A stretch of 61,776 bases of DNA from Streptomyces flavotricini (GTDB lineage: Bacteria; Actinomycetota; Actinomycetes; Streptomycetales; Streptomycetaceae): assembly GCF_020639365.1 (NCBI RefSeq), contig NZ_JAINUL010000001.1, forward strand, positions 2,469,643 to 2,531,418, in the 5' to 3' direction. The notes under the pieces were generated by a model. That model searched no databases and was not told the DNA's origin. It was given only the letters and a program-made list of their open reading frames with translations. This document shows positions 1-8,601 of the stretch, piece by piece; position 1 is the first letter of the stretch, and each line of letters begins with the position of its first letter. Position numbers and translations under genes: made by a program.

Positions 1-1
1 C

Positions 2-1078
2 GCCGGGCCGGCCGGCCACGCGACCGGCCGCGAGGGTGTGCGGGCCGAGGGGATCGGGCCCGGGGAGTACGTCCTGCGGGTGCGGTGCCGGTACGCGGGG
101 GCCGGGGGCGAGGTGGTGTCCGGCGGGATCGAGGCCGCCGCCACCGTGCACCCCTGGCCGGAACCGGTGGCGGGGCTCACGGCGACCGCCCGCGGCGCCG
201 GTGGGCTGGAGCTGCGGTGGACGGGGGGCGACGGGGGCGACGTACGGTTCGTCCAGTGGCCGGGACCGGCTCCCGCCGAGGGGGCCGAGCTGACGGCCGC
301 CGAGCTGCCTGCCGCACTGACCTGGGTGGACGCCGCCGGGATCGCGCAGCCGCCGCCCGGCACGCTGGCCACCGTCAGCGCCGTCGCCGTCCTCGGCGAG
401 CGGGCGCTGGCCGGGCCCGGCGTGGCGGTCGAGGCCCCCGAGGCGGTCTCGGGGCTCACGGTCCGGCGGACCTCCGCCGGACGGGCCAAGGTCAGCTTCG
501 ACTGGCCCGAGGGCGCCGGCCGGGTCACGGTCGCGGTCACCCCCGAGTCCGGCGGCGAGCGCGCCGAACACCGCGTCGTACGGGCCGTGTTCCTGCGCGA
601 GGGGCTGGAGCTGCCCGTCGGCCCCGGCGCCGCCCGCGTCACCGCGTACGCCGCCCCGCGCAGCGCGCACGCGGTCGCGGCCGCCCCCCTCGACGCCGGG
701 CAGGCGGCGCTCCCGGCCGACGTGGCCATCGCCTACCGGCTCCTGCCCGGGCCCCGGCGGATGCTGCGGCGCGGTCCCGCCGTACTCCGGGTGAGCCTGC
801 TCTGCCCCGGCGGGGACCCCGGCTCCGGGCTGCCCGACTTCGTCCTCGTCTCCGGAGCCGGCGGTGGCGGCCCCCGGCCCCGCCGGCCCGGCGACGGAGC
901 CGAGTTGTGCCGGGTGACCGGCGCCGAGCTCGCGGACTCGGGGACCGTCGAGCGCGAGATCCTCCCCCACCCATCCGGCGGCGGCGGCCCGTACGCCGTA
1001 CGCGGTTTCCTGCTCGGCGGCCGTGCCGCCTCCGTCCGGCTCGACGAGCCCTCCCTCACCTCCCTGGTGGTCCGCTGA
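2..1078 (+). CDS. Fn3-like hypothetical protein of the GTPase operon (5' truncated)
   Basis: The reading frame is open from the first bases of the window to TGA at 1076-1078, so the start lies outside and 358 residues are visible. I do not recognise the family firmly. Two stretches look like fibronectin type III beta-sandwiches: one near visible residues 53-100 (PVAGLTATARGAGGLELRW) and one near 147-195 (VSGLTVRRTSAGRAKVSF). No catalytic motif or membrane helix is visible. A possible internal GTG at 38 is unlikely to be the real start because the frame is equally well coded upstream. The GTPase gene begins 1 base after the stop, so the two are almost certainly co-transcribed. By position it is a structural or ligand-binding accessory of the GTPase system; that role is inferred. 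Confidence 0.75.
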   Translation, partial: AGPAGHATGREGVRAEGIGPGEYVLRVRCRYAGAGGEVVSGGIEAAATVHPWPEPVAGLTATARGAGGLELRWTGGDGGDVRFVQWPGPAPAEGAELTAAELPAALTWVDAAGIAQPPPGTLATVSAVAVLGERALAGPGVAVEAPEAVSGLTVRRTSAGRAKVSFDWPEGAGRVTVAVTPESGGERAEHRVVRAVFLREGLELPVGPGAARVTAYAAPRSAHAVAAAPLDAGQAALPADVAIAYRLLPGPRRMLRRGPAVLRVSLLCPGGDPGSGLPDFVLVSGAGGGGPRPRRPGDGAELCRVTGAELADSGTVEREILPHPSGGGGPYAVRGFLLGGRAASVRLDEPSLTSLVVR

Positions 1079-1079
1079 C

Positions 1080-2387
1080 ATGACCTCCGTCGTCTGCCCC
1101 TACTGCTTCGACCGCTCGGCCGCCGCCCGGCTGCCGTTCCGCTGCCAGATGTCCGCCACCGGGGTACGGGGCGGCAAACCCTGCACCGCCGAACTCGACG
1201 ACACCTGGGCTGAGTTCATGGGCCCGAGCGTGCCGCCCGCGCTCAAGATGCGCGGACCGGTCTTCACCGCCCCGCGCGGCCTCGCCGGCCGCCTCGTCAG
1301 CGGCGGGGGCACGCGCGCGGACTGCCCGCACTGCGGGGTGTCCACCCCCGTCCGGGTCTGCCTGCGCTGCCACAGCGACTTCCCGAGCGACTACACCGAC
1401 CAGGACACCCGGATCATCGCCCTCCTGGGCCCCAAGGCGTCCGGCAAGAGCACGTACGTCTCGGTGCTGATCAACGAACTGCGCAACCGGGTGGGCCGGG
1501 CGTACGGCGCCTCCATCACGGCGATGGGCGGCGAGACCCAGCGCCGGGACCGGGAGATGGCCGAGGACCTGTACGACCGGCTGCGACTGCCGGAGGCGAC
1601 CAGACCAGCGGCGCTCGGCTTCAACGACCCGCTGCTGTACCGGCTGAGCCTGCCGCTGCGCCGGCGGCTGCGCGGGGACGGCAGCCGGCACACCGCACTG
1701 GTGTTCTTCGACGCGGCGGGCGAGGACCTGGGCAGCGCCGAGGCCATGGACCGCTACACGCACTACCTGGCGGCCGCCGACGGGATCATCCTGCTGGTGG
1801 ACCCGCTCCAGATGAGGGCCGTACGGGACCAGCTGCCGGTGGACGCGGACCTGCCGCTGCCCACGGTGGAGACCCCGCCGCAGCAGATCGCGGCGGACCT
1901 CGCGGCGCAGCTGCGGGCCCACGGGCGGGGCACCACGCGCGGCCGGGTCACCACGCCCGTGGCGGTGGCGGTGACCAAGACGGACTCCCTGTTCTCGCTG
2001 GTGGGGCCGCACTCCCCACTGCGGCGCAATGCCGACCACGCGGGCGGGGCGGTGGACGACGAGGACCGGCTGGCGGTGCACGAGGAGATGCGGGGGCTGC
2101 TCGACGGCTGGGACTCGGGGGCGCTGTTCCGGCAGCTGGACCGGGACTTCGCGCAGCTGTCGCTCTTCGGGCTCTCGGCGCTGGGTTCCCCGCCTCCCGC
2201 GCACGCCCCGGCCGACGCCCCGAAGTCGGGGCCGCAACCGCTGCGGGTCGAGGACCCGCTGCTGTGGCTGCTGGGGCTGGGCGGGCTGCTGCCGCGCTCC
2301 GGTACCGGCGGCGGCGCGGGCCGTCGCACGGAGGCCGCCGCGGGCGGGGCCGAGGGCCTGCGTCACGGTTCGGGAGGAGAGGCGTGA
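1080..2387 (+). CDS. TRAFAC-clade GTPase with N-terminal zinc ribbons (DO-GTPase-like)
   Basis: 435 aa from ATG 1080, one base after the previous stop. Cysteine pairs at about residues 6-9 (CPYC), 82-85 (CPHC) and 94-97 (CLRC) form zinc-ribbon-like knuckles before the G domain. The P-loop is GPKASGKST at 117-125, a switch II-like FDAAGED lies near 210, and the guanine-specificity motif is TKTD near 299. The C-terminal EDPLLWLL is echoed by EPLLWLL in the second GTPase of the operon. The family is known from predicted actinobacterial conflict or signalling operons in which two GTPases, a GAP1-type protein, a vWA protein and phospho-signalling enzymes occur together. GTP as substrate is inferred from TKxD. 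The next gene starts in a GTGA overlap. Confidence 0.85.
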   Translation: MTSVVCPYCFDRSAAARLPFRCQMSATGVRGGKPCTAELDDTWAEFMGPSVPPALKMRGPVFTAPRGLAGRLVSGGGTRADCPHCGVSTPVRVCLRCHSDFPSDYTDQDTRIIALLGPKASGKSTYVSVLINELRNRVGRAYGASITAMGGETQRRDREMAEDLYDRLRLPEATRPAALGFNDPLLYRLSLPLRRRLRGDGSRHTALVFFDAAGEDLGSAEAMDRYTHYLAAADGIILLVDPLQMRAVRDQLPVDADLPLPTVETPPQQIAADLAAQLRAHGRGTTRGRVTTPVAVAVTKTDSLFSLVGPHSPLRRNADHAGGAVDDEDRLAVHEEMRGLLDGWDSGALFRQLDRDFAQLSLFGLSALGSPPPAHAPADAPKSGPQPLRVEDPLLWLLGLGGLLPRSGTGGGAGRRTEAAAGGAEGLRHGSGGEA

Positions 2388-4900
2388 ACCTCGCGCAACT
2401 GCACTACACCTCGGCGCCGCCCGGTCCGGACGGCTCGGGTTTCCGGTTCACGGCGGTCAGCCCCGGTGTGCCCGCCTCGCTGCTGCGCGAGGCCGAGCAG
2501 CTGATCGGGTACGAACCGCCGCGGGACGCGCCCCCGCGCCCGAGCGCCGACGAACTGGGCTCCTTTCCGCAGGCCTTGAGCCTGAACGTGCTCTCCGACG
2601 GCAGCCGGCTGCTGGCCCGCTCCGTCTACACCGGCGCCGACTACAGCGGCCGCTGGGGCAATTTCCACGCCCACGCGATCCATCTGCCGCAGCCCGCCGA
2701 CGCGGACCGGCCGGCCGGCGGGCAGCTGCCGATCACCGCCTGGGGCTCCCCGCAGTGGGCGGCCGACTCCCCGCCCGCCGGGGCGCCCGTACCGCCGCTG
2801 GCTTCGGTGCCCGCCCCGGGTCCGCTGGACCTCGGGGCGCTGGCGGCCTTCGTGGCCGCCCGGGGGCGCTGGCTCGCGGGGTTCTTCGCCGACGTGCGCC
2901 GTCTCGCCGAGGAGCCCGCGGCCCCGCAGCTGGTGCTGGTCGAGCGCGACAGCGAGGCCGTGGCCTGGTGGATCATGCTGGCCTGCAGTGTGCTGCCGCA
3001 CCGGCGCGGGCAGTGGCTCACTTTCACCACGTACACCCGGAGGCCGCAGCTCGCACGGCAGCAGATCATCGGCGTGGTGCCGGAGGACGGGCTGGGCCTC
3101 GCCGGACAGGAGCAGCGCTACCGGGTGTACGACGCCGCCCGCGCGGCGGCGCCCGCCCCGGCCCCCGACCCGTGGGCGCAGACCGCCGCGCGGATCTGGC
3201 AGGCACAGCGGCAGGAGCTGTTCGCGCACGTCCGGCGGCTGCCGTCCGGACCGCCCGGCGCCTCGTCGGGCGGTCCGTACGAGGCGGGGCCGCTGGCCGC
3301 GCTCGCGCTCGCCGCCGGGGTCGGCCTGGATTCGTCGGGCCGGGCCGCGGCCGCCGACTGGGCGGCAGGACACCGGGATGCGCTGGACGACGTACAACTG
3401 CACGCGCTGGCCCGGGCGCTGGCCCGGCCGGCCGGCGACCGGGGGCCCGAGGAGGCCGCCGCGAGCGGGCGGCTGCTGTCGGCCCTGGCCGGCTGGGCAC
3501 CCCCGGCGGTGAGCGAGCCGCTGGTGGAGCTGGCGGTGGCCGGGGCGGTCCGCTCGGGCGGCGCCGCGCCGCCCGCCGGACTGCTGGGCGAGCCCGCCCG
3601 GCTGCGGCTGGCCGCCGAGCTGGAGCCGGAGCTGCGGGCGGCGCTCACCGACCCGGCACGCGAGCCCGCCGACCGGGTCGCCCTGCTGCGGGTCTCCGCG
3701 CAGCTCGGAGTGGACACCGAGGCCCTCCTGCCCGATGTGGCGGGGCAGTTGGCCCGCGCCCTGATCCGCGATCCGGAGTCGGCCTACGGGGAGGCGGTGG
3801 GGGCCGCGCTGGCGGAGCTGCCGCGGCTGCGGGAGCTCGTGCTCGACCGGCTCGACGGACTCGCGGCGGGGGATCCGGCCGCAGGGGCCCGGCTGTTCGC
3901 CGTCACGCCGCTGCGGCCGACCGGGGCCGGGGCGCTGCCGCACCTGCGGATGTGCGCGCAGGCGCCCGGGGCTGCTGCCGGGGACCGGATGAAGGTGCTG
4001 ACCCGGCTCGTGGAGTGCTCCGGCGTCTCGCTGGAGGAGGATCCGCTGGTGCTGCGGACGGCGATGCGGCTGGTGTGGGGCGCGGAGCCGCCCACCGCGG
4101 GTGAGGCCTGGCTGGCCCTGTCGGCGCTGGGCGAGCGGGCCCACCGGGAGGCCGGCACCTGGGAGTCGCTCGCACGGGCGGCCGTGTCCGCCCCGGCCGG
4201 GGACGGGGACGCGGAGGCCCTGGCGGTGGAACTGCTGCGCCATGGCTCCGCCGGACTCCCCGCCCCGCTGCGGGCATCGCTGCTGCTGCTGGAGCTGGCC
4301 CGGAACCTGCGGATCCGGGAGATCGGCCCGGGCTGGGTCCGCCAGGCCATGGCCCTGGGCACGGCGGGCCCCTCGCCGACGGCGCGGGAGCACGCGTACG
4401 CGGCGGTGGCCGCGCACCTGCTCGCCGAGGACCGGCCCGAGAGCGAGCTGCGGGCCCTGATCGAGAGCAACGACGCCGAGCTGCTGGCGGCGTACCGCCG
4501 GGAGGCCCGCCAGCCGCGGGTCGCGGACCGGCTGAGGCTCGACCCCCGGTACGCGGCGGAGTGCTTCGCCACCTGGTCCTCTCAGCCCCAGGCGGGCCCT
4601 GTGTGGCAGGAGGCCCGCACCGACCTGCTCGACGGGGTGCTGCGGCCGGTCGTACGTAGCCTGCCTGCGCCGCAGCTCGCCGCGCTGGAGGAGGCCCTGG
4701 CCCGGCTGGGCGGCCGCTGGGCGGAGGACTTCCGCGGCTGGCAGCGCCCCGGCGCCTTCGGGCGGCTGAGGGACCGCTTCGGCGGTTCGGGCCGGCGCGG
4801 CGCGAAGGGCGGGACCGGCAATCCGCCGCTGCGGGGCGCCGGTGGACCCATCGCACCCGGGGACGCCGGCGGGTCCGGCGACGACGGGAGGCGGCCGTGA
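2384..4900 (+). CDS. GTPase-associated protein 1 (GAP1-N2/M/C-like)
   Basis: 838 aa, GTG at 2384 overlapping the previous TGA (GTGA), with GGGAGGAGAGG as ribosome-binding site. The N-terminus (MNLAQLHYTSAPPG, then GSGFRFTAVSPGVP and LIGYEPPRD, followed by an S-D-G-S-x-L-L-A-R-S-V-Y-x-G-x-D-Y-S-G-R-x-G-N-F stretch) matches what I know of the GAP1-N2 family that accompanies these GTPases. The rest is a long Ala/Leu/Glu-rich helical region, probably alpha-solenoid-like, ending in a basic, Gly-rich tail (about 795-838). No transmembrane helix is seen. It probably acts as a scaffold or recruiting partner for the two flanking GTPases; this follows from neighbourhood rather than a catalytic motif. 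Its stop overlaps the next GTG by 4 bases. Confidence 0.85.
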   Translation: MNLAQLHYTSAPPGPDGSGFRFTAVSPGVPASLLREAEQLIGYEPPRDAPPRPSADELGSFPQALSLNVLSDGSRLLARSVYTGADYSGRWGNFHAHAIHLPQPADADRPAGGQLPITAWGSPQWAADSPPAGAPVPPLASVPAPGPLDLGALAAFVAARGRWLAGFFADVRRLAEEPAAPQLVLVERDSEAVAWWIMLACSVLPHRRGQWLTFTTYTRRPQLARQQIIGVVPEDGLGLAGQEQRYRVYDAARAAAPAPAPDPWAQTAARIWQAQRQELFAHVRRLPSGPPGASSGGPYEAGPLAALALAAGVGLDSSGRAAAADWAAGHRDALDDVQLHALARALARPAGDRGPEEAAASGRLLSALAGWAPPAVSEPLVELAVAGAVRSGGAAPPAGLLGEPARLRLAAELEPELRAALTDPAREPADRVALLRVSAQLGVDTEALLPDVAGQLARALIRDPESAYGEAVGAALAELPRLRELVLDRLDGLAAGDPAAGARLFAVTPLRPTGAGALPHLRMCAQAPGAAAGDRMKVLTRLVECSGVSLEEDPLVLRTAMRLVWGAEPPTAGEAWLALSALGERAHREAGTWESLARAAVSAPAGDGDAEALAVELLRHGSAGLPAPLRASLLLLELARNLRIREIGPGWVRQAMALGTAGPSPTAREHAYAAVAAHLLAEDRPESELRALIESNDAELLAAYRREARQPRVADRLRLDPRYAAECFATWSSQPQAGPVWQEARTDLLDGVLRPVVRSLPAPQLAALEEALARLGGRWAEDFRGWQRPGAFGRLRDRFGGSGRRGAKGGTGNPPLRGAGGPIAPGDAGGSGDDGRRP

Positions 4901-6588
4901 CCACCGGCGGCGTGGACCCCGTGGTCGTGGCGAGGATCTTCGGGTTGGCCACCGTGGCGATCGGGGTGCTCATCTGCCTCGGGTACGGGCTGTGGCGCTT
5001 CCTGGGGCTGGCCCTGGGGGCGGCCGCGACCGCCTTCTCGCCGCGCACCCCCGGCTCCCCCGACCCGCGGATCTCCCCCTACACCGGCCCGGAGCCGACC
5101 CAACCGGCCTACTGGGCGCGGCAGATGTGGATCGACGCGGTGGCCGCCGGGCAGACGGCCGCGCACGCCGTGTGGTACCTGCTGGTCCACCACTGGCTCG
5201 ACGAACTCGTCCGCCGCCGGCTGCTGAGCGGGCGGGGCGCATCGAGCGGGGAGCGTGCCGAACACGTCCTCGGGCGGCTCGTGCTGCGGCTGCTGGCCCC
5301 GGCGACGGCACTGGCCGCGCTGCTGTCGGCGCTGCTCGCCGCCGCGCTGCTCCTCGGCGTCGCGGTGGCGTTCGCCGCCCAGCTGGCGCTCGTCGGGGGC
5401 GTGGCGCTGGCCGGGGTCCTGGGCGGGAGGGGCGCGGAGCGGCTGTGGAAGCTGGCCCGCGGCATCCGCATGAAGTGCCCGTACCCGGGTTGCTACCGGC
5501 CGTTCCCGCTGGCCGTACACCTGTGCCCGGGCTGCGGGGCCGCCCACCGCGAGCTGCGGCCCGGCCGGTTCGGGGCGCTGCGGCACGTCTGCCGGTGCGG
5601 GCGGGCGCTGCCCACCACCGCCCTGGGCGGCAGGCGGGGGCTCGCGCTGCGCTGCCCGCACTGCGATCAGGAGCTGCCGGCGGCGGTGGGCACGACCCGG
5701 GTGGTGCACCTGCCGCTGATCGGGGGCACCTCCGCGGGGAAGACGATGCTGATGGCGGCGATGCTCGACGGGCTGCGGTCCTGGTCGCACGAGTCCGCTC
5801 TCACGGTCGAGTTCGCGTCGGCAGCGGACCGGCGCGAGGCCAACACCCTGGGCCGGCAGCTGGGGGCCTCGGGGTGGGCGCTCAAGACGCAGGGCGGGCA
5901 GCCCCGGGCGCTGATGCTGCTCGTCGGGCGCGGGCGCGGCCCGCTGAGGCGCCGGCGGCTGTTGTACCTGTACGACCCGATGGGCGAGTCGCTGCGCGAC
6001 GCGGCCACCACGCGGCTGCAGCAGTACCTCGCGCACGCCGACGGGGTGGTGCTGGTCGCGGACGTGCTGGCCGCGCCCGGCGTACGGCGCGCCCTGCGCG
6101 AGGGCGACGGGAGGCTGGCGGTGGCGGCCCGGCCCGCCGACCTCGGTCCGGTGGACACGTACGCGGCGTTCGCCGGGGAGCTCCAGGGCCTCGGCGGGCG
6201 GCGGGGGCGCCTGGGGGTGGCGGTGGTGGTGACCAAGCGGGACGTGCTGGACCGGCTGAGCTCGCTGCCGCGGCCGGACGGGCCGGTCGACGCCTGGCTG
6301 GGCGAGATCGGGCTGGACGGGCTGGTCCGTACCCTCGACCACGATTTCGCGGCGGCCCGGTACTGGGCGGTCAGCGCCCACGCCGCCACCGGGGCGGGCG
6401 CCTTGGTGGCGGAGCAGCGGCGGGCGGCGGAGCCGCTGCTGTGGCTGCTGTCACGGACGGGCCTGCGGTTCGGCGGGCCGCCGGCAGCGGCCCGGCGGCC
6501 CCTGCTGCCGCGCCCGCGCGGCCGTACCCGCCCCACCGGCCCGATCGATCCGATCGACCCGCCGGCACCGGATCGATCAAGCCTGTGA
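4897..6588 (+). CDS. Membrane-anchored TRAFAC-clade GTPase (second GTPase of the system)
   Basis: 563 aa, GTG 4897 in a GTGA overlap. Hydrophobic segments at about residues 5-40 and 130-177 are probable membrane helices. A multi-Cys zinc-ribbon region follows from about 195 to 270 (CPYPGC, CPGCG, CRCG, CPHC). The G domain has P-loop GGTSAGKTM near 277-285, a DPMGES switch II-like motif near 358 and TKRD near 445. The order ribbon then GTPase mirrors the first GTPase, but this one carries membrane anchors and so probably places the complex at the cytoplasmic membrane. The tail contains a short run of GPIDPIDP-like repeats encoded by repeated GATCGATCC. Paired GTPases are characteristic of the predicted double-GTPase systems. 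Confidence 0.85.
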   Translation: MTTGGVDPVVVARIFGLATVAIGVLICLGYGLWRFLGLALGAAATAFSPRTPGSPDPRISPYTGPEPTQPAYWARQMWIDAVAAGQTAAHAVWYLLVHHWLDELVRRRLLSGRGASSGERAEHVLGRLVLRLLAPATALAALLSALLAAALLLGVAVAFAAQLALVGGVALAGVLGGRGAERLWKLARGIRMKCPYPGCYRPFPLAVHLCPGCGAAHRELRPGRFGALRHVCRCGRALPTTALGGRRGLALRCPHCDQELPAAVGTTRVVHLPLIGGTSAGKTMLMAAMLDGLRSWSHESALTVEFASAADRREANTLGRQLGASGWALKTQGGQPRALMLLVGRGRGPLRRRRLLYLYDPMGESLRDAATTRLQQYLAHADGVVLVADVLAAPGVRRALREGDGRLAVAARPADLGPVDTYAAFAGELQGLGGRRGRLGVAVVVTKRDVLDRLSSLPRPDGPVDAWLGEIGLDGLVRTLDHDFAAARYWAVSAHAATGAGALVAEQRRAAEPLLWLLSRTGLRFGGPPAAARRPLLPRPRGRTRPTGPIDPIDPPAPDRSSL

Positions 6589-6634
6589 CGTGGGGCAAAC
6601 GACCCCCTAAGGTCACTGAGAGGAGCAAGTGCCC

Positions 6635-6763
6635 ATGGTGACACCGCAGATCGCACGGGGGCGGCTGCTCATGCTGATCCTGTCGGTGGCGGCGGTCGTG
6701 ATGACGACGGCCGCCGGGGTGGCGGCGCTCGTGCGGTGCGTACCGCAATGGTTCGGGAGTTGA
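6635..6763 (+). CDS. 42-aa single-pass membrane microprotein
   Basis: ATG 6635 to TGA 6763 encodes 42 residues. A short polar head (MVTPQIARGR) precedes one hydrophobic helix at about residues 11-33 (LLMLILSVAAVVMTTAAGV) and a short tail ending WFGS. AGAGGAGC at 6618-6625 is a plausible ribosome-binding site. It sits in the 187-bp gap between GTPase 2 and the vWA gene, whose ribosome-binding site AAGGAGA begins at its stop, so the two are likely coupled. Third positions are G/C-rich. It may be a membrane adaptor for the otherwise soluble vWA/PP2C/kinase module. The function is unknown, and expression of so short a gene needs proof. Confidence 0.6.
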   Translation: MVTPQIARGRLLMLILSVAAVVMTTAAGVAALVRCVPQWFGS

Positions 6764-6775
6764 AGGAGATTAGCG

Positions 6776-7462
6776 GTGAGTGACATCCCCGGTGGGCCGA
6801 TGGCGAACCGGCCCGTCCACTTCATCTGGCTGCTCGACTGCTCGTATTCGATGCAGGGCGAGAAGATCGGCCAGCTCAACTATGCGATCAGAGAAGCCGT
6901 TCCGGAGATGCGCTCGGTGGCGCAGGACAATCCGGCGGCCCAACTGCTCTTGCGCACCATGACGTTCTCCACCACTGCACGGTGGCACCACCAGGACCCG
7001 GTGCCGGTGGAGAACTTCACCTGGCAGGACGTCCAGGTGGACGGCATGACCAACCTGGGCGAGGCGCTCCAGATGGTGGCCCGGGAGCTGGACACCCCGC
7101 CGATGCCGCAGCGGGCGCTGAAGCCGGTGCTGGCGCTGGTCTCCGACGGGGTGCCGACGGACGACTGGAAGACGGGGCTGCGGGCGGTCGACGCGACCCC
7201 GTGGGGGCGCAAGGCCGTACGGGTGGCCATCGCCATAGGCGCGGACGCCGACCGCACCGTGCTCCAGGAGTTCCTCGGCAATCCGGAGCTCCAGCCGCTG
7301 GACGCGAACAGCCCCAAGCAGCTGGCGGCGGCGATCCGCTGGGCTTCGACGGCGGCGGTGAAGGCGGCCTCGCAGATGGTGGCGGGCGCGACGGACCCGC
7401 TGGCGAAGCAGCAGGCGTACGCCCCGCCGGTGCTCGACGACGACGATGACGACGTGTGGTGA
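6776..7462 (+). CDS. von Willebrand factor type A domain protein
   Basis: 228 aa, GTG 6776 preceded by AAGGAGA at the best spacing. It is essentially one vWA domain. The MIDAS DxSxS motif is DCSYS near residues 22-26, a conserved Thr follows in DGMTNLGEAL near 90, and the DGxPTD-type third metal-site loop (SDGVPTDDW) lies near 124. An acidic DDDDDD run closes the protein. vWA domains bind partner proteins through a metal ion. It probably assembles with GAP1, the GTPases or the PP2C/kinase pair that follows. There is no signal peptide, so it is cytoplasmic. Its stop overlaps the phosphatase start. Confidence 0.9.
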   Translation: MSDIPGGPMANRPVHFIWLLDCSYSMQGEKIGQLNYAIREAVPEMRSVAQDNPAAQLLLRTMTFSTTARWHHQDPVPVENFTWQDVQVDGMTNLGEALQMVARELDTPPMPQRALKPVLALVSDGVPTDDWKTGLRAVDATPWGRKAVRVAIAIGADADRTVLQEFLGNPELQPLDANSPKQLAAAIRWASTAAVKAASQMVAGATDPLAKQQAYAPPVLDDDDDDVW

Positions 7463-8601
7463 GCGGGCCCGTGTCACCGGAACCACCGCCGGCAACTCCC
7501 CCGGCACCGGCATGGCCGGTGCCCGCGCACGAGGCGGGCCCCGTGCCTGCGGGCGTGACCCCTGTGCCGCTGTGGGCCACGCTCCTCGAAAGCGTCCAGG
7601 GCGTGAACAAGACCCGCAACCAGGACTACTGCGAGGTGCAGGGCCGCGGCACCGCCGAGGAGCCGCTGATCATGGCGGTGGCCGACGGCCACGGCTCGGC
7701 GGCGCACGCCCGCAGCCATCTGGGCTCCCGCTTCGCCGTGGACCTCTTCGTGGAGGAGGCCCGGCGGTTCGGGGCGCTCGCCCAGCCGCCCGGCGACGAG
7801 CGGCCGCCGAGCCTGGCCTGGCTGATGCACTACGCCGAGCACGCCTTCCCCCGGCAGCTGGTCAGCGCCTGGCGGGGAAGGGTGCTCGGCCACTGGACGC
7901 GGACCAGCTCCCACGAGGAGCCGGGCGTGTCGGAGGAGCACAAGGTGCTCCTGTACGGGAGCACGCTCATCGGCGCCGTGCTCACGCCCCGGGTGTTCGC
8001 GGCCTGGCAGCTCGGCGACGGCGAGCTGACGGTGGTGGACGAGGCCGGGCAGGTGACCGTACCGCTCGCGCCGGCCGAGGCGGACCTGGGGGACGAAACG
8101 GAATCGCTGTGCACCCCGAAGGCGTGGCGCCGGATACGGACGCACTGGGCTCCGGTGACGGCCCCCTGGCGGGCACCGCGGCTGATCGCGGCCTCCACCG
8201 ACGGGCTGTCGAAGAGCTTCGCCTCGGACCGGGGGTTCCTGCAGTTCATGGCCGGACTGGACGACCGGCTGTCGGCGGAGGGCGCGGACAGCGTACGGGC
8301 CGTCCTCCCGCAGTGGCTGGCCAGGGCCTCCCGGCATTCGGGGGACGACACCACCCTCGTGGCCGCCTGGCACCAAGGGGATCCGCCGGTACCGGGGCCG
8401 GCCGTGGCTCCGGAGCCGGTCGCGGCTCCGGAACCGGCCCTGGCCGCTGATCCGGTCGCGGTTCCCGACCCGGCCGCGGCCGCGGGTACGGGTACGGGTC
8501 CGGCGCGGCGGCCGGAGCCGGAGCCGGAGCCGGCCGAGCAGCCGTCCCCGGCGACCACCGACCCGGCACCACCGACCGACCCTCACGGGAGAGACGAATG
8601 A
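7459..8601 (+). CDS. PP2C-family serine/threonine phosphatase
   Basis: 380 aa if GTG 7459 (GTGA overlap with the vWA stop) is used; GTG 7456 in the same frame is an alternative. PP2C motifs occur in order: N-Q-D-Y near residue 55, VADGHGS near 75, the GST/GDGE strand pair (LYGSTLIGAVL, LGDGELTVV) near 165-195, STDGLSKSF near 245 and GDDTTLVAAW near 300. These Asp residues normally hold two Mn/Mg ions. The last 65 residues are a Pro/Ala/Glu-rich tail and probably disordered. Coupled to a kinase by ATGA, it most likely reverses the kinase's phosphorylation within this system. Confidence 0.92.
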   Translation: MSGPVSPEPPPATPPAPAWPVPAHEAGPVPAGVTPVPLWATLLESVQGVNKTRNQDYCEVQGRGTAEEPLIMAVADGHGSAAHARSHLGSRFAVDLFVEEARRFGALAQPPGDERPPSLAWLMHYAEHAFPRQLVSAWRGRVLGHWTRTSSHEEPGVSEEHKVLLYGSTLIGAVLTPRVFAAWQLGDGELTVVDEAGQVTVPLAPAEADLGDETESLCTPKAWRRIRTHWAPVTAPWRAPRLIAASTDGLSKSFASDRGFLQFMAGLDDRLSAEGADSVRAVLPQWLARASRHSGDDTTLVAAWHQGDPPVPGPAVAPEPVAAPEPALAADPVAVPDPAAAAGTGTGPARRPEPEPEPAEQPSPATTDPAPPTDPHGRDE

